Shown here piece after piece: positions 45,639 through 54,280 of a stretch of DNA of 64,000 nt; within the stretch, counting starts at the first letter, position 1; each line of letters opens with the position of its first letter. Made by a program: the position numbers and the translations under genes. Source of the stretch: Phaeobacter gallaeciensis (GTDB lineage: Bacteria > Pseudomonadota > Alphaproteobacteria > Rhodobacterales > Rhodobacteraceae). The stretch spans positions 496,001 through 560,000 of the forward strand of contig NZ_CP015124.1 of NCBI RefSeq assembly GCF_001678945.1, given 5' to 3'. Under the pieces are notes generated by a model, which saw nothing but the letters and a program-made list of their open reading frames with translations, was not told where the DNA came from and ran no database searches.

Positions 45639-47188
45639 ACCATCTTCTGATTGCCCCCATCGTTCTGCCCGCGATCGTTGCCCCCTTCATCATCATGGTG
45701 GTGCGCTACCATCTGGACCTGCAACGCATCTTCTCGATTGCCAGCACGGTTGCGATCGCCCTGATCACTCTGGTTCTGGCCAGCCAGGCCGCCGATGGCA
45801 CGGTACAGGTCTATGAGCTCGGCGACTGGCCTGCACCCTTTGGCATCGTGCTGGTGCTGGACCGGCTGTCGGCGATGATGATCGTCCTGACGGCGGTACT
45901 GGCGCTGGCGGTGGTGCTATATGCCATCGGAACCGGCTGGGACGCGCGCGGCGCCAATTTCCACGCGCTGTTCCAGTTCCAGCTGATGGGTATCATCGGT
46001 GCCTTCCTGACCGGCGACGCCTTCAACCTCTTCGTTTTCTTCGAGGTCCTGCTGATCGCCTCTTATGGTCTGATGATCCACGCAGGCGGCGCCACAAGGT
46101 TCCAGGCCGGTGTGCAATATGTCGTCTACAACCTGCTGGGATCGACCCTGTTCCTGTTTGCTCTTGGCACGCTCTATTCCGTGACCGGCACGCTCAATAT
46201 GGCCGATCTGGCCGTGCGGGTGGCCGAGCTTCCGGCCGAGGATACTGCCCTGTTGCGGGTCGGCGCGATCATGCTCTTGTTGGTCTTTGCCATCAAAGCC
46301 GCGGTGCTGCCGCTGCATTTCTGGCTGCCAGCCTCTTATGCCAACGCGCCTTTGCCAGTGGCGGCCCTGTTTGCGATCATGACCAAGGTCGGCGCCTATG
46401 CCATCCTGCGTATGTACACGCTGGTCTTTGGCCCCGAGGCCGAGATCACCGCGGGTCTGGCCGGAGACTGGCTGCTGCCTGCTGCGCTGCTGACGCTTGC
46501 CGTGGGGGCCATCGGTGTTCTTGGCGCGCGTGAGATCGGGCGGCTTGTCGCCTTTGGCGCCATTACCTCGATGGGGACCCTTCTGACGGCGGTGGCGCTG
46601 TTCACGCCAGCCTCGGTCGGTGCTGCGCTTTACTACACCGTGCATTCGACGCTTGCGACGGCCTTCCTGTTCCTGGTCGCCGACATGGTGATGGAGCGCC
46701 AGGGCGGCGAGATCGCCCCGAAACCGGTGATGAAGCAAAGCGGGCTGATCGCGGCGCTGTTCTTTGGTGGATCCATCGCCATGGCGGGCATGCCGCCTCT
46801 GTCTGGCTTCCTGGGCAAGCTTCTGGTTATGGATGCGGCGCGCGGGCATGATCTGGTCTGGTGGATCTGGGGCGTCATTCTGGTGTCGTCGCTGATTACC
46901 ATCATCGGTCTGGCGCGGGCTGGCAGCCTGATCTTCTGGAAAAGTCACGGACTTGCTCCGCAAGAGGATGCTGAAAGCGAAGTGGAAGCGGATGACCCAG
47001 AAGAGGCGCCGGTGCAGGCGCAACGCGGTTCGTCCCTGCCTTTCGTGGCCAGCTTCGGCCTTCTGGCCGGGCTGATCCTGCTGACCGTCTTTGCAGGTCC
47101 GATGATGGACTACGCCGAGGCCACCTCCGCGCAACTCTTTGCGCCGGATACCTATATTGACACCGTCCTGGGGAGGACCGGGGAATGA
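45635..47188 (+). CDS. mrpD: Na+/H+ antiporter subunit D (MrpD/PhaD)
   Basis: 517 aa, about 14 helices, related to NuoM/NuoN. The conserved proton-channel residues are in FFEVLLIASYGLMIH, AIKAAVLPLHFWLPASYANAPLPVAALFAIMTKVGAYAI and YTVHSTLATAFLFLVADMV. A short acidic cytoplasmic segment (about residues 445-465) interrupts the last helices. Overlaps of 4 bp with mrpC and mrpE indicate coupled translation. Confidence 0.96.
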   Translation: MNHLLIAPIVLPAIVAPFIIMVVRYHLDLQRIFSIASTVAIALITLVLASQAADGTVQVYELGDWPAPFGIVLVLDRLSAMMIVLTAVLALAVVLYAIGTGWDARGANFHALFQFQLMGIIGAFLTGDAFNLFVFFEVLLIASYGLMIHAGGATRFQAGVQYVVYNLLGSTLFLFALGTLYSVTGTLNMADLAVRVAELPAEDTALLRVGAIMLLLVFAIKAAVLPLHFWLPASYANAPLPVAALFAIMTKVGAYAILRMYTLVFGPEAEITAGLAGDWLLPAALLTLAVGAIGVLGAREIGRLVAFGAITSMGTLLTAVALFTPASVGAALYYTVHSTLATAFLFLVADMVMERQGGEIAPKPVMKQSGLIAALFFGGSIAMAGMPPLSGFLGKLLVMDAARGHDLVWWIWGVILVSSLITIIGLARAGSLIFWKSHGLAPQEDAESEVEADDPEEAPVQAQRGSSLPFVASFGLLAGLILLTVFAGPMMDYAEATSAQLFAPDTYIDTVLGRTGE

Positions 47189-47682
47189 AACTGATGCATC
47201 GACTTCTGCCGCACCCGGTGCTGACGCTGCTGCTGACCCTCACCTGGGTTCTCATCGTCAACAGCTTCACGCTCAACTCGCTGGTCTTCGGCTTTCTGCT
47301 GGGCCTGCTGATCCCCTTCCTGACCCAGCCGTTCTGGCCGCAGCAACTGCGCATGAAACATCCCGTCAAGATCGCGGCCTATATCCTGATCGTGATCTGG
47401 GACATCGTTGTTGCCAATATCACCGTGGCGCGGATCGTGGTGTTCAAGTCCAACGCAAAACGGCAGCCCAACTGGGTGACCGTGCCGCTGGAGCTGCGCA
47501 CCCCCGAGGCGATCACCGTGCTGGCCGGCACCATCACCATGACGCCGGGCACCGTCACCGCAGACGTCTCCGCCGAAGGTCACGCCCTGCTGGTGCATTG
47601 CCTTGATTGCGACGACCCTGATGCGGTTCGGGACGAAATCAAAGAGCGCTACGAGCGCCGCCTGATGGAGATTTTCGAATGA
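47185..47682 (+). CDS. mrpE: Na+/H+ antiporter subunit E (MrpE/PhaE)
   Basis: 165 aa. Two to three N-terminal transmembrane helices (LTLTWVLIVNSFTLNSLVFGFLLGLLIPF) precede a small cytoplasmic domain. The domain carries the conserved VPLELRTPEAITVLAGTITMTPGTVTADVS and LLVHCLDCDDPDAV. Subunit E supports stability of the Mrp complex. It overlaps both neighbours by 4 bp. Confidence 0.95.
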   Translation: MKLMHRLLPHPVLTLLLTLTWVLIVNSFTLNSLVFGFLLGLLIPFLTQPFWPQQLRMKHPVKIAAYILIVIWDIVVANITVARIVVFKSNAKRQPNWVTVPLELRTPEAITVLAGTITMTPGTVTADVSAEGHALLVHCLDCDDPDAVRDEIKERYERRLMEIFE

Positions 47683-47948
47683 TTGAAACTGCGGCTCTTT
47701 TTGCTTTTGTCTGCTTTGCGCTGGCGCTGTTGATGAACCTCTGGAAGGTGATGTTCGCCGCCGCCATGGCTGATCGTATCCTTGCGCTTGATACCATGTT
47801 CATCAACGCAATCGCGCTGATGGTCCTTTATGGGCTGGCGCTCGGAACCGAGATCTTTTTCGAGGCGGCTATGATCATCGCCATGCTCGGTTTCGTTTCA
47901 ACCGTGGCCTACGCGCGCTTTATCCTGCGCGGCAATATCATCGAGTGA
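47679..47948 (+). CDS. mrpF: K+(Na+)/H+ antiporter subunit F (MrpF/PhaF)
   Basis: 89 aa with three transmembrane helices. The conserved acidic residue of subunit F lies in ILALDTMFINAIALMVLYGL, and the end is typical (MLGFVSTVAYARFILRGNIIE). It sits 7 bp before mrpG. Confidence 0.94.
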   Translation: MIETAALFAFVCFALALLMNLWKVMFAAAMADRILALDTMFINAIALMVLYGLALGTEIFFEAAMIIAMLGFVSTVAYARFILRGNIIE

Positions 47949-47955
47949 GGCTCTT

Positions 47956-48342
47956 ATGGATATGATACTCGACGTTCTGATTGCAGGCTTTCTGGTCATG
48001 GCCGGTGTGTTCGGCTTTGTCGGCTCCTACGGCCTGTTGAAACTCAATGACCCGATGTCGCGGCTGCACGCTCCGACCAAGGCGACGACGCTGGGCGTGG
48101 GCGGGGTTCTTCTTGCCTCGATGGTGCACGCGATCGCCTTTGAAGGGCGCCTGTCGCTACACGAATTGATGATCACGCTGTTTCTGTTCTTGACCGCCCC
48201 GGTGACCGCGCATTTCATCGCCAAGGTGCACATTCACCGTCGCGAGGAAACAGGCACTCTGCCTTCGGCTGGACCGGATGCGATCTGGGCCACCCACAAC
48301 ACCCCGCCGGAAGATCCCGAAAGCACAGATCAGCCGCAATAG
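47956..48342 (+). CDS. mrpG: Na+/H+ antiporter subunit G (MrpG/PhaG)
   Basis: 128 aa with three transmembrane helices. The family pattern is AGVFGFVGSYGLLKLNDPMSRLHAPTKATTLGVGGVLLASM, and FLFLTAPVTAHFIAKVHIHRR precedes a polar tail of about 35 residues. It ends the mrpAB-C-D-E-F-G operon; the SelD fusion gene follows after 54 bp and might be read through. Confidence 0.95.
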   Translation: MDMILDVLIAGFLVMAGVFGFVGSYGLLKLNDPMSRLHAPTKATTLGVGGVLLASMVHAIAFEGRLSLHELMITLFLFLTAPVTAHFIAKVHIHRREETGTLPSAGPDAIWATHNTPPEDPESTDQPQ

Positions 48343-48396
48343 CCCCACCCCGGGCCATTGGCCCACGGCCCCAGAAACAGAAAGTGAGCCACCGAA

Positions 48397-50559
48397 ATGG
48401 ATACCTCCCGCCTGCCCCAAACCAAAGATGTGGTTTTGATCGGAGGCGGGCATGCCCATGCGCTGGTGCTGCTGAAATGGGGGATGCGCCCGCTGCCCGG
48501 CGCGCGGCTGACGCTGATCAACCCCGGCCCCACCGCGCCCTATTCGGGGATGCTGCCCGGCTTTGTTGCCGGTCACTACGCGCGGGGCGATCTTGATATC
48601 GATCTGGTCCGGCTGGCGCGCTTTGCCGGAGCGCGGCTGGTGCAGGGCGCGGCCGACGGACTTGATCCCGAAACCCGCAGCGTCCGGGTGCCGGGGCGAC
48701 CTGACATCACTTATGACGTGGCCTCGGTCGATGTGGGGATTACCTCTGACATGCCAAACCTGCCCGGGTTTGCAGAACATGGCATCCCCGCGAAGCCGCT
48801 TGGTAGTTTTGCCCGCCGCTGGGACGCGTTCCGCGGCGGCGATGGCCCTGCCCGCATCGCGGTGATCGGCGGCGGCGTGGCCGGGGCCGAGCTGGTTCTG
48901 GCGATGGCTCATTCCCTGCGCAGCCGGGGCCGCCTTGAACAAGCCACCCTGATCGATAGCGGCCCGGTTCTGGGCACCGCCAGCGCCGGGATCCGCGAGC
49001 GGCTGCGCCGCGCCTTTTCCGAGCAAGGCGTCACCGTTGTTGAAAACACCGCCGTCAATCGCATCCATTCCAGCCATATCGAACTCGAAGGCGGGCGCGA
49101 GGTTCTCTCGGGCTTCACCACCGGCGCTGCCGGGGCGCGCCCGCATGACTGGCTGGCCGATACCGGGCTTGAGGTACAGGACGGCTTCCTTACCGTTTCG
49201 GACAGCCTGCAAACCTCGGACCCGCAGGTCTTTGCCGCCGGGGATTGCGCCCATCTGGCCTATGCCCCGCGCCCCAAGGCCGGTGTCTACGCAGTGCGGC
49301 AGGCCCCGGTTCTGCTGCACAACTTGCGCGCCGCCATCACCGGCGATCCGATGCGCCACTACCGGCCGCAGAAGGATTACCTGAAACTGATCTCCATGGG
49401 CGCCAAGGAAGCACTGGGAGAAAGGTTCGGCACCCAGTTTTCCGGCCCGATGATCTGGCGCTGGAAGGACCGGATCGATCAGAACTTCATGGAGCAATTC
49501 CGCAGCCTGCCCGAAATGGAGGTTCCAGACCTGCCGCCCGAACATACGCTGGACCTGCCTGCAGTGCTGGGCGACAAACCCATGTGCGGCGGCTGCGGCG
49601 CCAAGGCCGGGCGCGCCGCCTTGCATGCGGCAGGCGTGTCGCGCGTGGCGAGTCTGCGTGAGGATGTCACCGCCCTGCCCGGAGATGATGCCGCGCTACT
49701 GACCATGGGCGACGTGCGGCAGGTGATCAGCACCGATCATCTGCGCGCCTTCAGCCTTGATCCCTTCGTGATGGCCCGTATCGCAGCGGTGCACGCGCTT
49801 GGCGATATCTGGGCCATGGGCGCCGCCCCGCAGGCCGCCACAGCCAACTTGATCCTGCCGCGTCTGGCGCCAGCCCTGCAGCAACGGACCCTGATTGAAA
49901 TCATGACCGCCGCGCGCAGCGTGATGGAGGATGCAGGCGCCGAGATCATCGGCGGTCATACCTCGCTGGGGGATGAGCTGACTGTGGGGTTCACAGTCAC
50001 CGGGCTTTGCAACCAGGATCCTGTGACCCTTGCCGGGGCGCAGCCGGGCGATGCATTGGTTCTGACCAAACCGCTCGGCTCCGGCGTAATCATGGCCGCC
50101 GAAATGGCAGGCAAGGCCGAAGGCGCCTGGGTCACCGCTGCGCTTGAACAGATGGCCCAGCCGCAGGCCGCAGCCTCCCGCATTCTGGCACCCGAAGCCC
50201 ACGCGATGACCGACGTCACTGGCTTTGGTCTGGCCGGGCATCTCCTTGGCATCTGCGAGGCTTCAGGCGTCAGTGCAGAGATTGATTTTGCCGCCGTGCC
50301 GCTGATGGAGGGCGCCGCGCAGCTGGCCGACAGCGGCATCCGCTCCTCGCTATTCCCGGAAAACGCCGCGTTGCTGCCGGAATGGCTCACCAGTGGCGCG
50401 CAGGATCTGCTGTTCGACCCGCAGACCGCTGGCGGCCTGCTCGCGGCCCTACCGCAGGACAAGGCCGACGGGGTGCTGCAGCAGCTGAAAGAGGCAGGTT
50501 ACCCGGCGGCGATCATCGGGAAGATTACCCAAGGCGCAGGGCAAATTGTTTTGACTTAA
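48397..50559 (+). CDS. selD: Fused FAD-dependent pyridine nucleotide oxidoreductase and selenide, water dikinase (SelD)
   Basis: 720 aa two-part protein. Residues about 1-375 are an NDH-2-like flavoprotein: an FAD site VVLIGGGHAHALVLLKWG at the start, a second dinucleotide fold RIAVIGGGVAGAELVLAMA near residue 150, and the FAD-binding VFAAGDCAHLAYAPRPKAGVYAVRQAP. Residues about 390-720 are SelD, which makes selenophosphate from selenide and ATP. Its active site is MCGGCGAKAG with Cys400 and Lys403, followed by ATP/Mg motifs LPGDDAALLTMGD, AVHALGDIWAMGA and IGGHTSLGDELTVGF. The active residue is Cys, not selenocysteine. The flavin part may deliver reduced selenium. It converges on mnmH, which uses the product. 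Confidence 0.95.
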   Translation: MDTSRLPQTKDVVLIGGGHAHALVLLKWGMRPLPGARLTLINPGPTAPYSGMLPGFVAGHYARGDLDIDLVRLARFAGARLVQGAADGLDPETRSVRVPGRPDITYDVASVDVGITSDMPNLPGFAEHGIPAKPLGSFARRWDAFRGGDGPARIAVIGGGVAGAELVLAMAHSLRSRGRLEQATLIDSGPVLGTASAGIRERLRRAFSEQGVTVVENTAVNRIHSSHIELEGGREVLSGFTTGAAGARPHDWLADTGLEVQDGFLTVSDSLQTSDPQVFAAGDCAHLAYAPRPKAGVYAVRQAPVLLHNLRAAITGDPMRHYRPQKDYLKLISMGAKEALGERFGTQFSGPMIWRWKDRIDQNFMEQFRSLPEMEVPDLPPEHTLDLPAVLGDKPMCGGCGAKAGRAALHAAGVSRVASLREDVTALPGDDAALLTMGDVRQVISTDHLRAFSLDPFVMARIAAVHALGDIWAMGAAPQAATANLILPRLAPALQQRTLIEIMTAARSVMEDAGAEIIGGHTSLGDELTVGFTVTGLCNQDPVTLAGAQPGDALVLTKPLGSGVIMAAEMAGKAEGAWVTAALEQMAQPQAAASRILAPEAHAMTDVTGFGLAGHLLGICEASGVSAEIDFAAVPLMEGAAQLADSGIRSSLFPENAALLPEWLTSGAQDLLFDPQTAGGLLAALPQDKADGVLQQLKEAGYPAAIIGKITQGAGQIVLT

Positions 50560-51623
50560 AAACCCTTTGCGGCCAGACCTTCAAGCGTGTCGCAGATAGT
50601 CGTGGCGGCAGATTGCAGCGTCTGATCGTCCAGATCCTTCAGCTGTACTTCTGCCACGGCATCAGCGCCGATGTTGCGGCGTGAACTGCGGTAGGCCGGA
50701 TCGTAATGCTGCTCCATCAGGGCGCGCGCCAAGCCAGCCATATCGCCCTCTTCGATCAGGGACAGCCAGCCATCCACCACCGCATTCGAGCGACGCGCAC
50801 GAAGCCGCTCCAGCATTTCGGACAGTGTATCCGCATCTGGCAGACCGTCGCTGTAGCTCCGCAGCAGGTAGCGGCAGCGTTCTTCGACCGAGGCGCTGAC
50901 CTCGATCCGTGGCGCCTGTTTCATCAGGCTCCAGAGGCTGGGGGGAATGATCCGGTCTCCAACCTTGCTCGATTCCGCCTCGACAAGCACAGGGCGGCTG
51001 GGGTCCAGACGGCTCAGCGCACCCGCAAGCGCAGATTCAAAGGCCTTCTGGCCGGGCTGGTCCTCCGGCATGCCCCCCAAAAGCGAGCCGCGATGGTTGG
51101 CCAGCCCTTCCAGATCCAGCACCTGCGCGCCCAGTTCTGCCACATGCTTCAGAAGGTCGGTCTTCGCCGTGCCGGTATAGCCATCCAACAGCACAAGCCG
51201 GTAAGGCAGATCGTCCTCATACAACATTTGATGCACCAGCCTGCGGTAGGACTGATAGCCGCCTGAGATCATCTCGGCCCGCCAGCCGATCTGCTGCAAG
51301 AGATAGGTGAAACTGCCGGAGCGCTGCCCACCGCGCCAGCAATAGACCAGCGGCCGCCAGCCGCCTTCGTATTGGCTCAGCGTCTCTTCGATGTGCCGCG
51401 CGGCATTGCGGAACACCATGGCCGCGCCCAGCTTGCGCGCCAGAAAGGGGCTTTCTTGCACATAGATCGTGCCAACCTCAGCCCGTTCTTCATTGTTCAG
51501 GACCGGCAGGTTGATAGCACCGGGGACGTGATCCTCTGCAAATTCGGCCGGGCTACGCACATCAATGATGGTGTCATAGCCATGATCGTACATATCCTGA
51601 AGGGAAGAAAAACTTTTCACCAT
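50556..51623 (-). CDS. mnmH: tRNA 2-selenouridine synthase MnmH (SelU/YbbB)
   Basis: 355 aa. MnmH replaces sulfur by selenium in 2-thiouridine at the wobble position of certain tRNAs, using selenophosphate, through a geranylated intermediate. The rhodanese domain (1-125) has active-site Cys95 in LVYCWRGGQRSGS. A P-loop domain follows with DGYTGTAKTDLL (148-155) and the EGLANHRGSLLGG and PVLVEAESSKVGDRIIPPSLW motifs. The start at 51623 is preferred for alignment though its ribosome-binding site is poor. Its stop codon shares bases with the selD stop on the other strand. Confidence 0.95.
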   Translation of the reverse strand: MVKSFSSLQDMYDHGYDTIIDVRSPAEFAEDHVPGAINLPVLNNEERAEVGTIYVQESPFLARKLGAAMVFRNAARHIEETLSQYEGGWRPLVYCWRGGQRSGSFTYLLQQIGWRAEMISGGYQSYRRLVHQMLYEDDLPYRLVLLDGYTGTAKTDLLKHVAELGAQVLDLEGLANHRGSLLGGMPEDQPGQKAFESALAGALSRLDPSRPVLVEAESSKVGDRIIPPSLWSLMKQAPRIEVSASVEERCRYLLRSYSDGLPDADTLSEMLERLRARRSNAVVDGWLSLIEEGDMAGLARALMEQHYDPAYRSSRRNIGADAVAEVQLKDLDDQTLQSAATTICDTLEGLAAKGF

Positions 51624-51785
51624 GAAACAGGGTCTAGCCCGCTGCATCCACAAGGGAAAGCGGGTTTTACGGACCCGGCTGCCGATTGACCGGCTGCGAC
51701 ACCGTATATGGTGGCCATTTACCCACTATTCTGGTTTATCTGTGCATCACAGTCGGACGAGACAGCAACAGCCGGAACAGGGTTT

Positions 51786-52283
51786 ATGGACGCACAAGAC
51801 GAGGATGATCACGCGTTGGATCTGCATCAGTTTCCCGGTCACCTGATCCGCCGCTTGCATCAGATTTCAGTGGCCCAGTTCACCGAAAAGGTCGCCGCCC
51901 ACGATATCGACCTCACCCCTGTTCAATACGCCGCGCTGAAAGCCATTGATGCCAACCCTGGCATTGATCAGGCCTCTGTTGCGGGGCTTATTGCCTATGA
52001 CCGGGCGACACTCGGCAAGGTGATCGACCGGCTGGAAGCGAAACAGCTGATCGACCGCACCGTCAGCCCGCGGGATCGCCGCGCGCGACAGCTGACCCTG
52101 ACCGAAGCTGGTAAAGAGGTTCTAGCCCGGGCGCACCCCCTTGTACGCGAGGTGCAAGGCGAGATCCTGACCGGCCTCAGCCCTGAAGAGCAGGAACAAT
52201 TCATGACGCTGCTGCAAAAGGCGACAGCCGCTGGCAACGAACGCAGCCGCGCCCCCCTGCGCAGACCGCCCCGGCAAAGCTAG
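51786..52283 (+). CDS. MarR family transcriptional regulator
   Basis: 165 aa winged-helix protein. The dimer helices and recognition region are LHQFPGHLIRRLHQISVAQFTEKVAAHDIDLTPVQYAAL, ASVAGLIAYDRATLGKVIDRLEAKQLI and the wing DRTVSPRDRRARQLTLTEAGKEV. The start at 51786 follows GGAACAGGG; upstream in-frame codons overlap the mnmH promoter. It is close to the family that responds to aromatic acids. It has no adjacent target other than the divergent mnmH, and its ligand is unknown. Confidence 0.87.
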   Translation: MDAQDEDDHALDLHQFPGHLIRRLHQISVAQFTEKVAAHDIDLTPVQYAALKAIDANPGIDQASVAGLIAYDRATLGKVIDRLEAKQLIDRTVSPRDRRARQLTLTEAGKEVLARAHPLVREVQGEILTGLSPEEQEQFMTLLQKATAAGNERSRAPLRRPPRQS

Positions 52284-52360
52284 CGCGTATAGCCTAAAAG
52301 GCATTCGCGTGGAGGCTTATGCTTTGGCCGCGTGTTTCGACAGCCCCGGAACACGTCTGT

Positions 52361-52438
52361 AAAAACGCAAAACGACCAGTTTTCAGAACGCGGGGCGCGA
52401 AACGCGCCACCCGACTGAAAACCGGTCGTTTTTGCCTA
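52361..52438. terminator. Large bidirectional hairpin between marR and ask
   Basis: Outer arms (52367-52386 and 52414-52434) form a 20-nt near-perfect stem around AACGACC and GTTTTCAG, with one bulge and one mismatch. An inner hairpin is GGCGCG-AAA-CGCGCC. T runs lie on both strands, so it can end both the rightward marR and leftward ect-ask transcripts. Confidence 0.75.
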
Positions 52439-52452
52439 AAGCGCCTGCGCTC

Positions 52453-53871
52453 TTAGGCCGCTTTCAGCGCCTGGGACTCGGTGGCTCCGAAGAACTCCGA
52501 ATGCAGCAGTGCAATGGCTGCGTCCTTATCCTCGCGCTGCAGGATGAACTGGGTGTCCACATTGCGTGGCCCCTGCGTTGCACCGCGCGGCAGAATATCC
52601 TTCTTCTCAAGGGCATTCATCCCGCGGGCCAGGACGTGCAGGCCACTCAGATCGCGTCCCACGACGGAGATCAGCGACAGCTTTTCGCTGTTGACCTCGG
52701 CCTGCGGGAAGCGGGCCAGCAGATCGGCCTCGACCCGGCGCATCGATTTTAGCGAGGCGTCCAGATAGTGGGTCACCGTATTGGCATTGGTCACCTTCGA
52801 CACGATCCGCACGTTGTGGCGTGTCAGGATGTCCAACACCGCAGCGTCATAGCCTTTGACGCCGACCATGTCCTGTTCGAACAGCTCCAGCGCAATAATA
52901 TCAAGGCCGGTGACGATTTCAGCCGCCGCCTTGGGTGCGGGCTGTTCGTCGATAACCGTGCCCGGATCATTGGGTTCAAAGCAGTTGGTGACGCGCAGCG
53001 GCACACCGGATTGACGCAGGGTCTTTGCCGCCGATGGGTGGATCGCCTCCATGCCGAGGTTTGCCATCTGGTCCGCCACGTCATAGTTGGTGTGGCCCAG
53101 TTTGCGGGCGTTCTCGGCACCGACCAGTTTCGGATCGGCAGATGACAGGTGGAATTCCTTGTGAATGATCGCCTCACGCGCGCCGGTCTGTGCTGCCAAC
53201 TGCGAGAAGGTCACCTCGGAATAACCCCGGTCGAATTCCCGCATCAGGCCTTCGGCGCATTGCGCGTAGCCGGTGACGATGGGCATTTCCTGCGCCGGGT
53301 CGACCCCTTCCAGAGCCGTTTCAATCCGCTGTTCCAGCGACATATCCGCATCGCCGCGCCAGCCGGACAGATCCACCAGACGCGCATTGACGCCCGCCCG
53401 CTGCAACATCAGCACGGCAACCAGCGCCGAATGCGCCTCGCCGAGACCAGAGAGCAGCTCGCGGATCTGCAGCAGATGCGTATTCAGGCGGAAATGTCCG
53501 TAGGAGCACAGGCGCTGCAGGTCGATCAGGCAATTGCGGGCGCCTTCGATACGTTCCTGCACAAAGGCCGTTGCCTGGGCAACATCGCCGGCATTGTCCA
53601 GAACCGCCTCATGCGCGGCGATCATCGCGGCCGAGACCTCGTTCAGAGCATCGAACCAGCCGTGGTCATCCTCGGCATTGGCAAAGCGGGCATAGACACC
53701 GGGGGCACCGGTCTTCTTGTGCTCCAACAGTAGGTTGGTGATGCCACCAAAGGCGGACACCACGAAAATACGCCCGTATTCGGGCTCATCGTTCTTGATG
53801 AACAGCGTATCCCGTAGCTCGTTCAGGCGGGACATGGATGTCCCGCCGATCTTTTCTACAGTATGGGTCAT
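52453..53871 (-). CDS. ask: Aspartate kinase of the ectoine cluster (Ask_Ect)
   Basis: 472 aa enzyme phosphorylating aspartate, the first step toward aspartate semialdehyde. The start sequence HTVEKIGGTSM carries the kinase KIGGTSM motif. Two ACT-type regions follow near residues 320-460 (ALELFEQDMVGVKGYDAAVLDILTRHNVRIVSKVTNANTVTHYL and KLSLISVVGRDLSGLHVLARGMNALEKKDI). Ask_Ect enzymes are a separate branch less inhibited by lysine and threonine, encoded with ectABC to raise precursor supply during osmotic stress. The gene begins 3 bp after the ectC stop and ends at a strong hairpin. Confidence 0.95.
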   Translation of the reverse strand: MTHTVEKIGGTSMSRLNELRDTLFIKNDEPEYGRIFVVSAFGGITNLLLEHKKTGAPGVYARFANAEDDHGWFDALNEVSAAMIAAHEAVLDNAGDVAQATAFVQERIEGARNCLIDLQRLCSYGHFRLNTHLLQIRELLSGLGEAHSALVAVLMLQRAGVNARLVDLSGWRGDADMSLEQRIETALEGVDPAQEMPIVTGYAQCAEGLMREFDRGYSEVTFSQLAAQTGAREAIIHKEFHLSSADPKLVGAENARKLGHTNYDVADQMANLGMEAIHPSAAKTLRQSGVPLRVTNCFEPNDPGTVIDEQPAPKAAAEIVTGLDIIALELFEQDMVGVKGYDAAVLDILTRHNVRIVSKVTNANTVTHYLDASLKSMRRVEADLLARFPQAEVNSEKLSLISVVGRDLSGLHVLARGMNALEKKDILPRGATQGPRNVDTQFILQREDKDAAIALLHSEFFGATESQALKAA

Positions 53872-53874
53872 GGC

Positions 53875-54276
53875 TTAAGCCTCGACGGTTTCTGGCGCCG
53901 CGTAGGATCCGTCTTCCCGGTGTACTTCGGTTCCCGTAACGGGCGGATTGAAGCAGCAGGCCATCACGAGCTGTTCGTCAGCCTTCAACACGTGGCGGTC
54001 GTGTTTGTCGAGCGCATACATCACGCCGGGACGGATGTGATGCGTCTCGCCGGTTGCCAGGTCGGTGATCGACCCGCTGCCCTGCATGCAATAGACGCTC
54101 TCAAAGTGGTTCTTGTATTCGAACGTATGTTCCGAGCCTGCCTCGAGGAAGGTGATGTGGAAGGAAAAGCCCATCCCATCATCGGCCAGAAGCATACGGA
54201 CGCTGGTCCACTCCGCATCGCTGACCACGCGGTCGCGGTCTTTTTCAAGGATATCGTTATAGTCACGGACAATCAT
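53875..54276 (-). CDS. ectC: L-ectoine synthase
   Basis: 133 aa cupin enzyme that cyclises N-gamma-acetyl-diaminobutyrate to ectoine. The start at 54276 ([18 protein letters not shown]) follows CGGAGTAAGACA; an ATG at 54294 would overlap ectB. Cupin metal residues are in [27 protein letters not shown] and [14 protein letters not shown]. The length matches the family (about 130 aa). Confidence 0.97.
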   Translation of the reverse strand: MIVRDYNDILEKDRDRVVSDAEWTSVRMLLADDGMGFSFHITFLEAGSEHTFEYKNHFESVYCMQGSGSITDLATGETHHIRPGVMYALDKHDRHVLKADEQLVMACCFNPPVTGTEVHREDGSYAAPETVEA

Positions 54277-54280
54277 TGTC

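Noticed and set aside
49579-49605. In-frame selenocysteine in SelD.
   Set aside because: The active-site codon is TGC (Cys400), with no TGA in frame.
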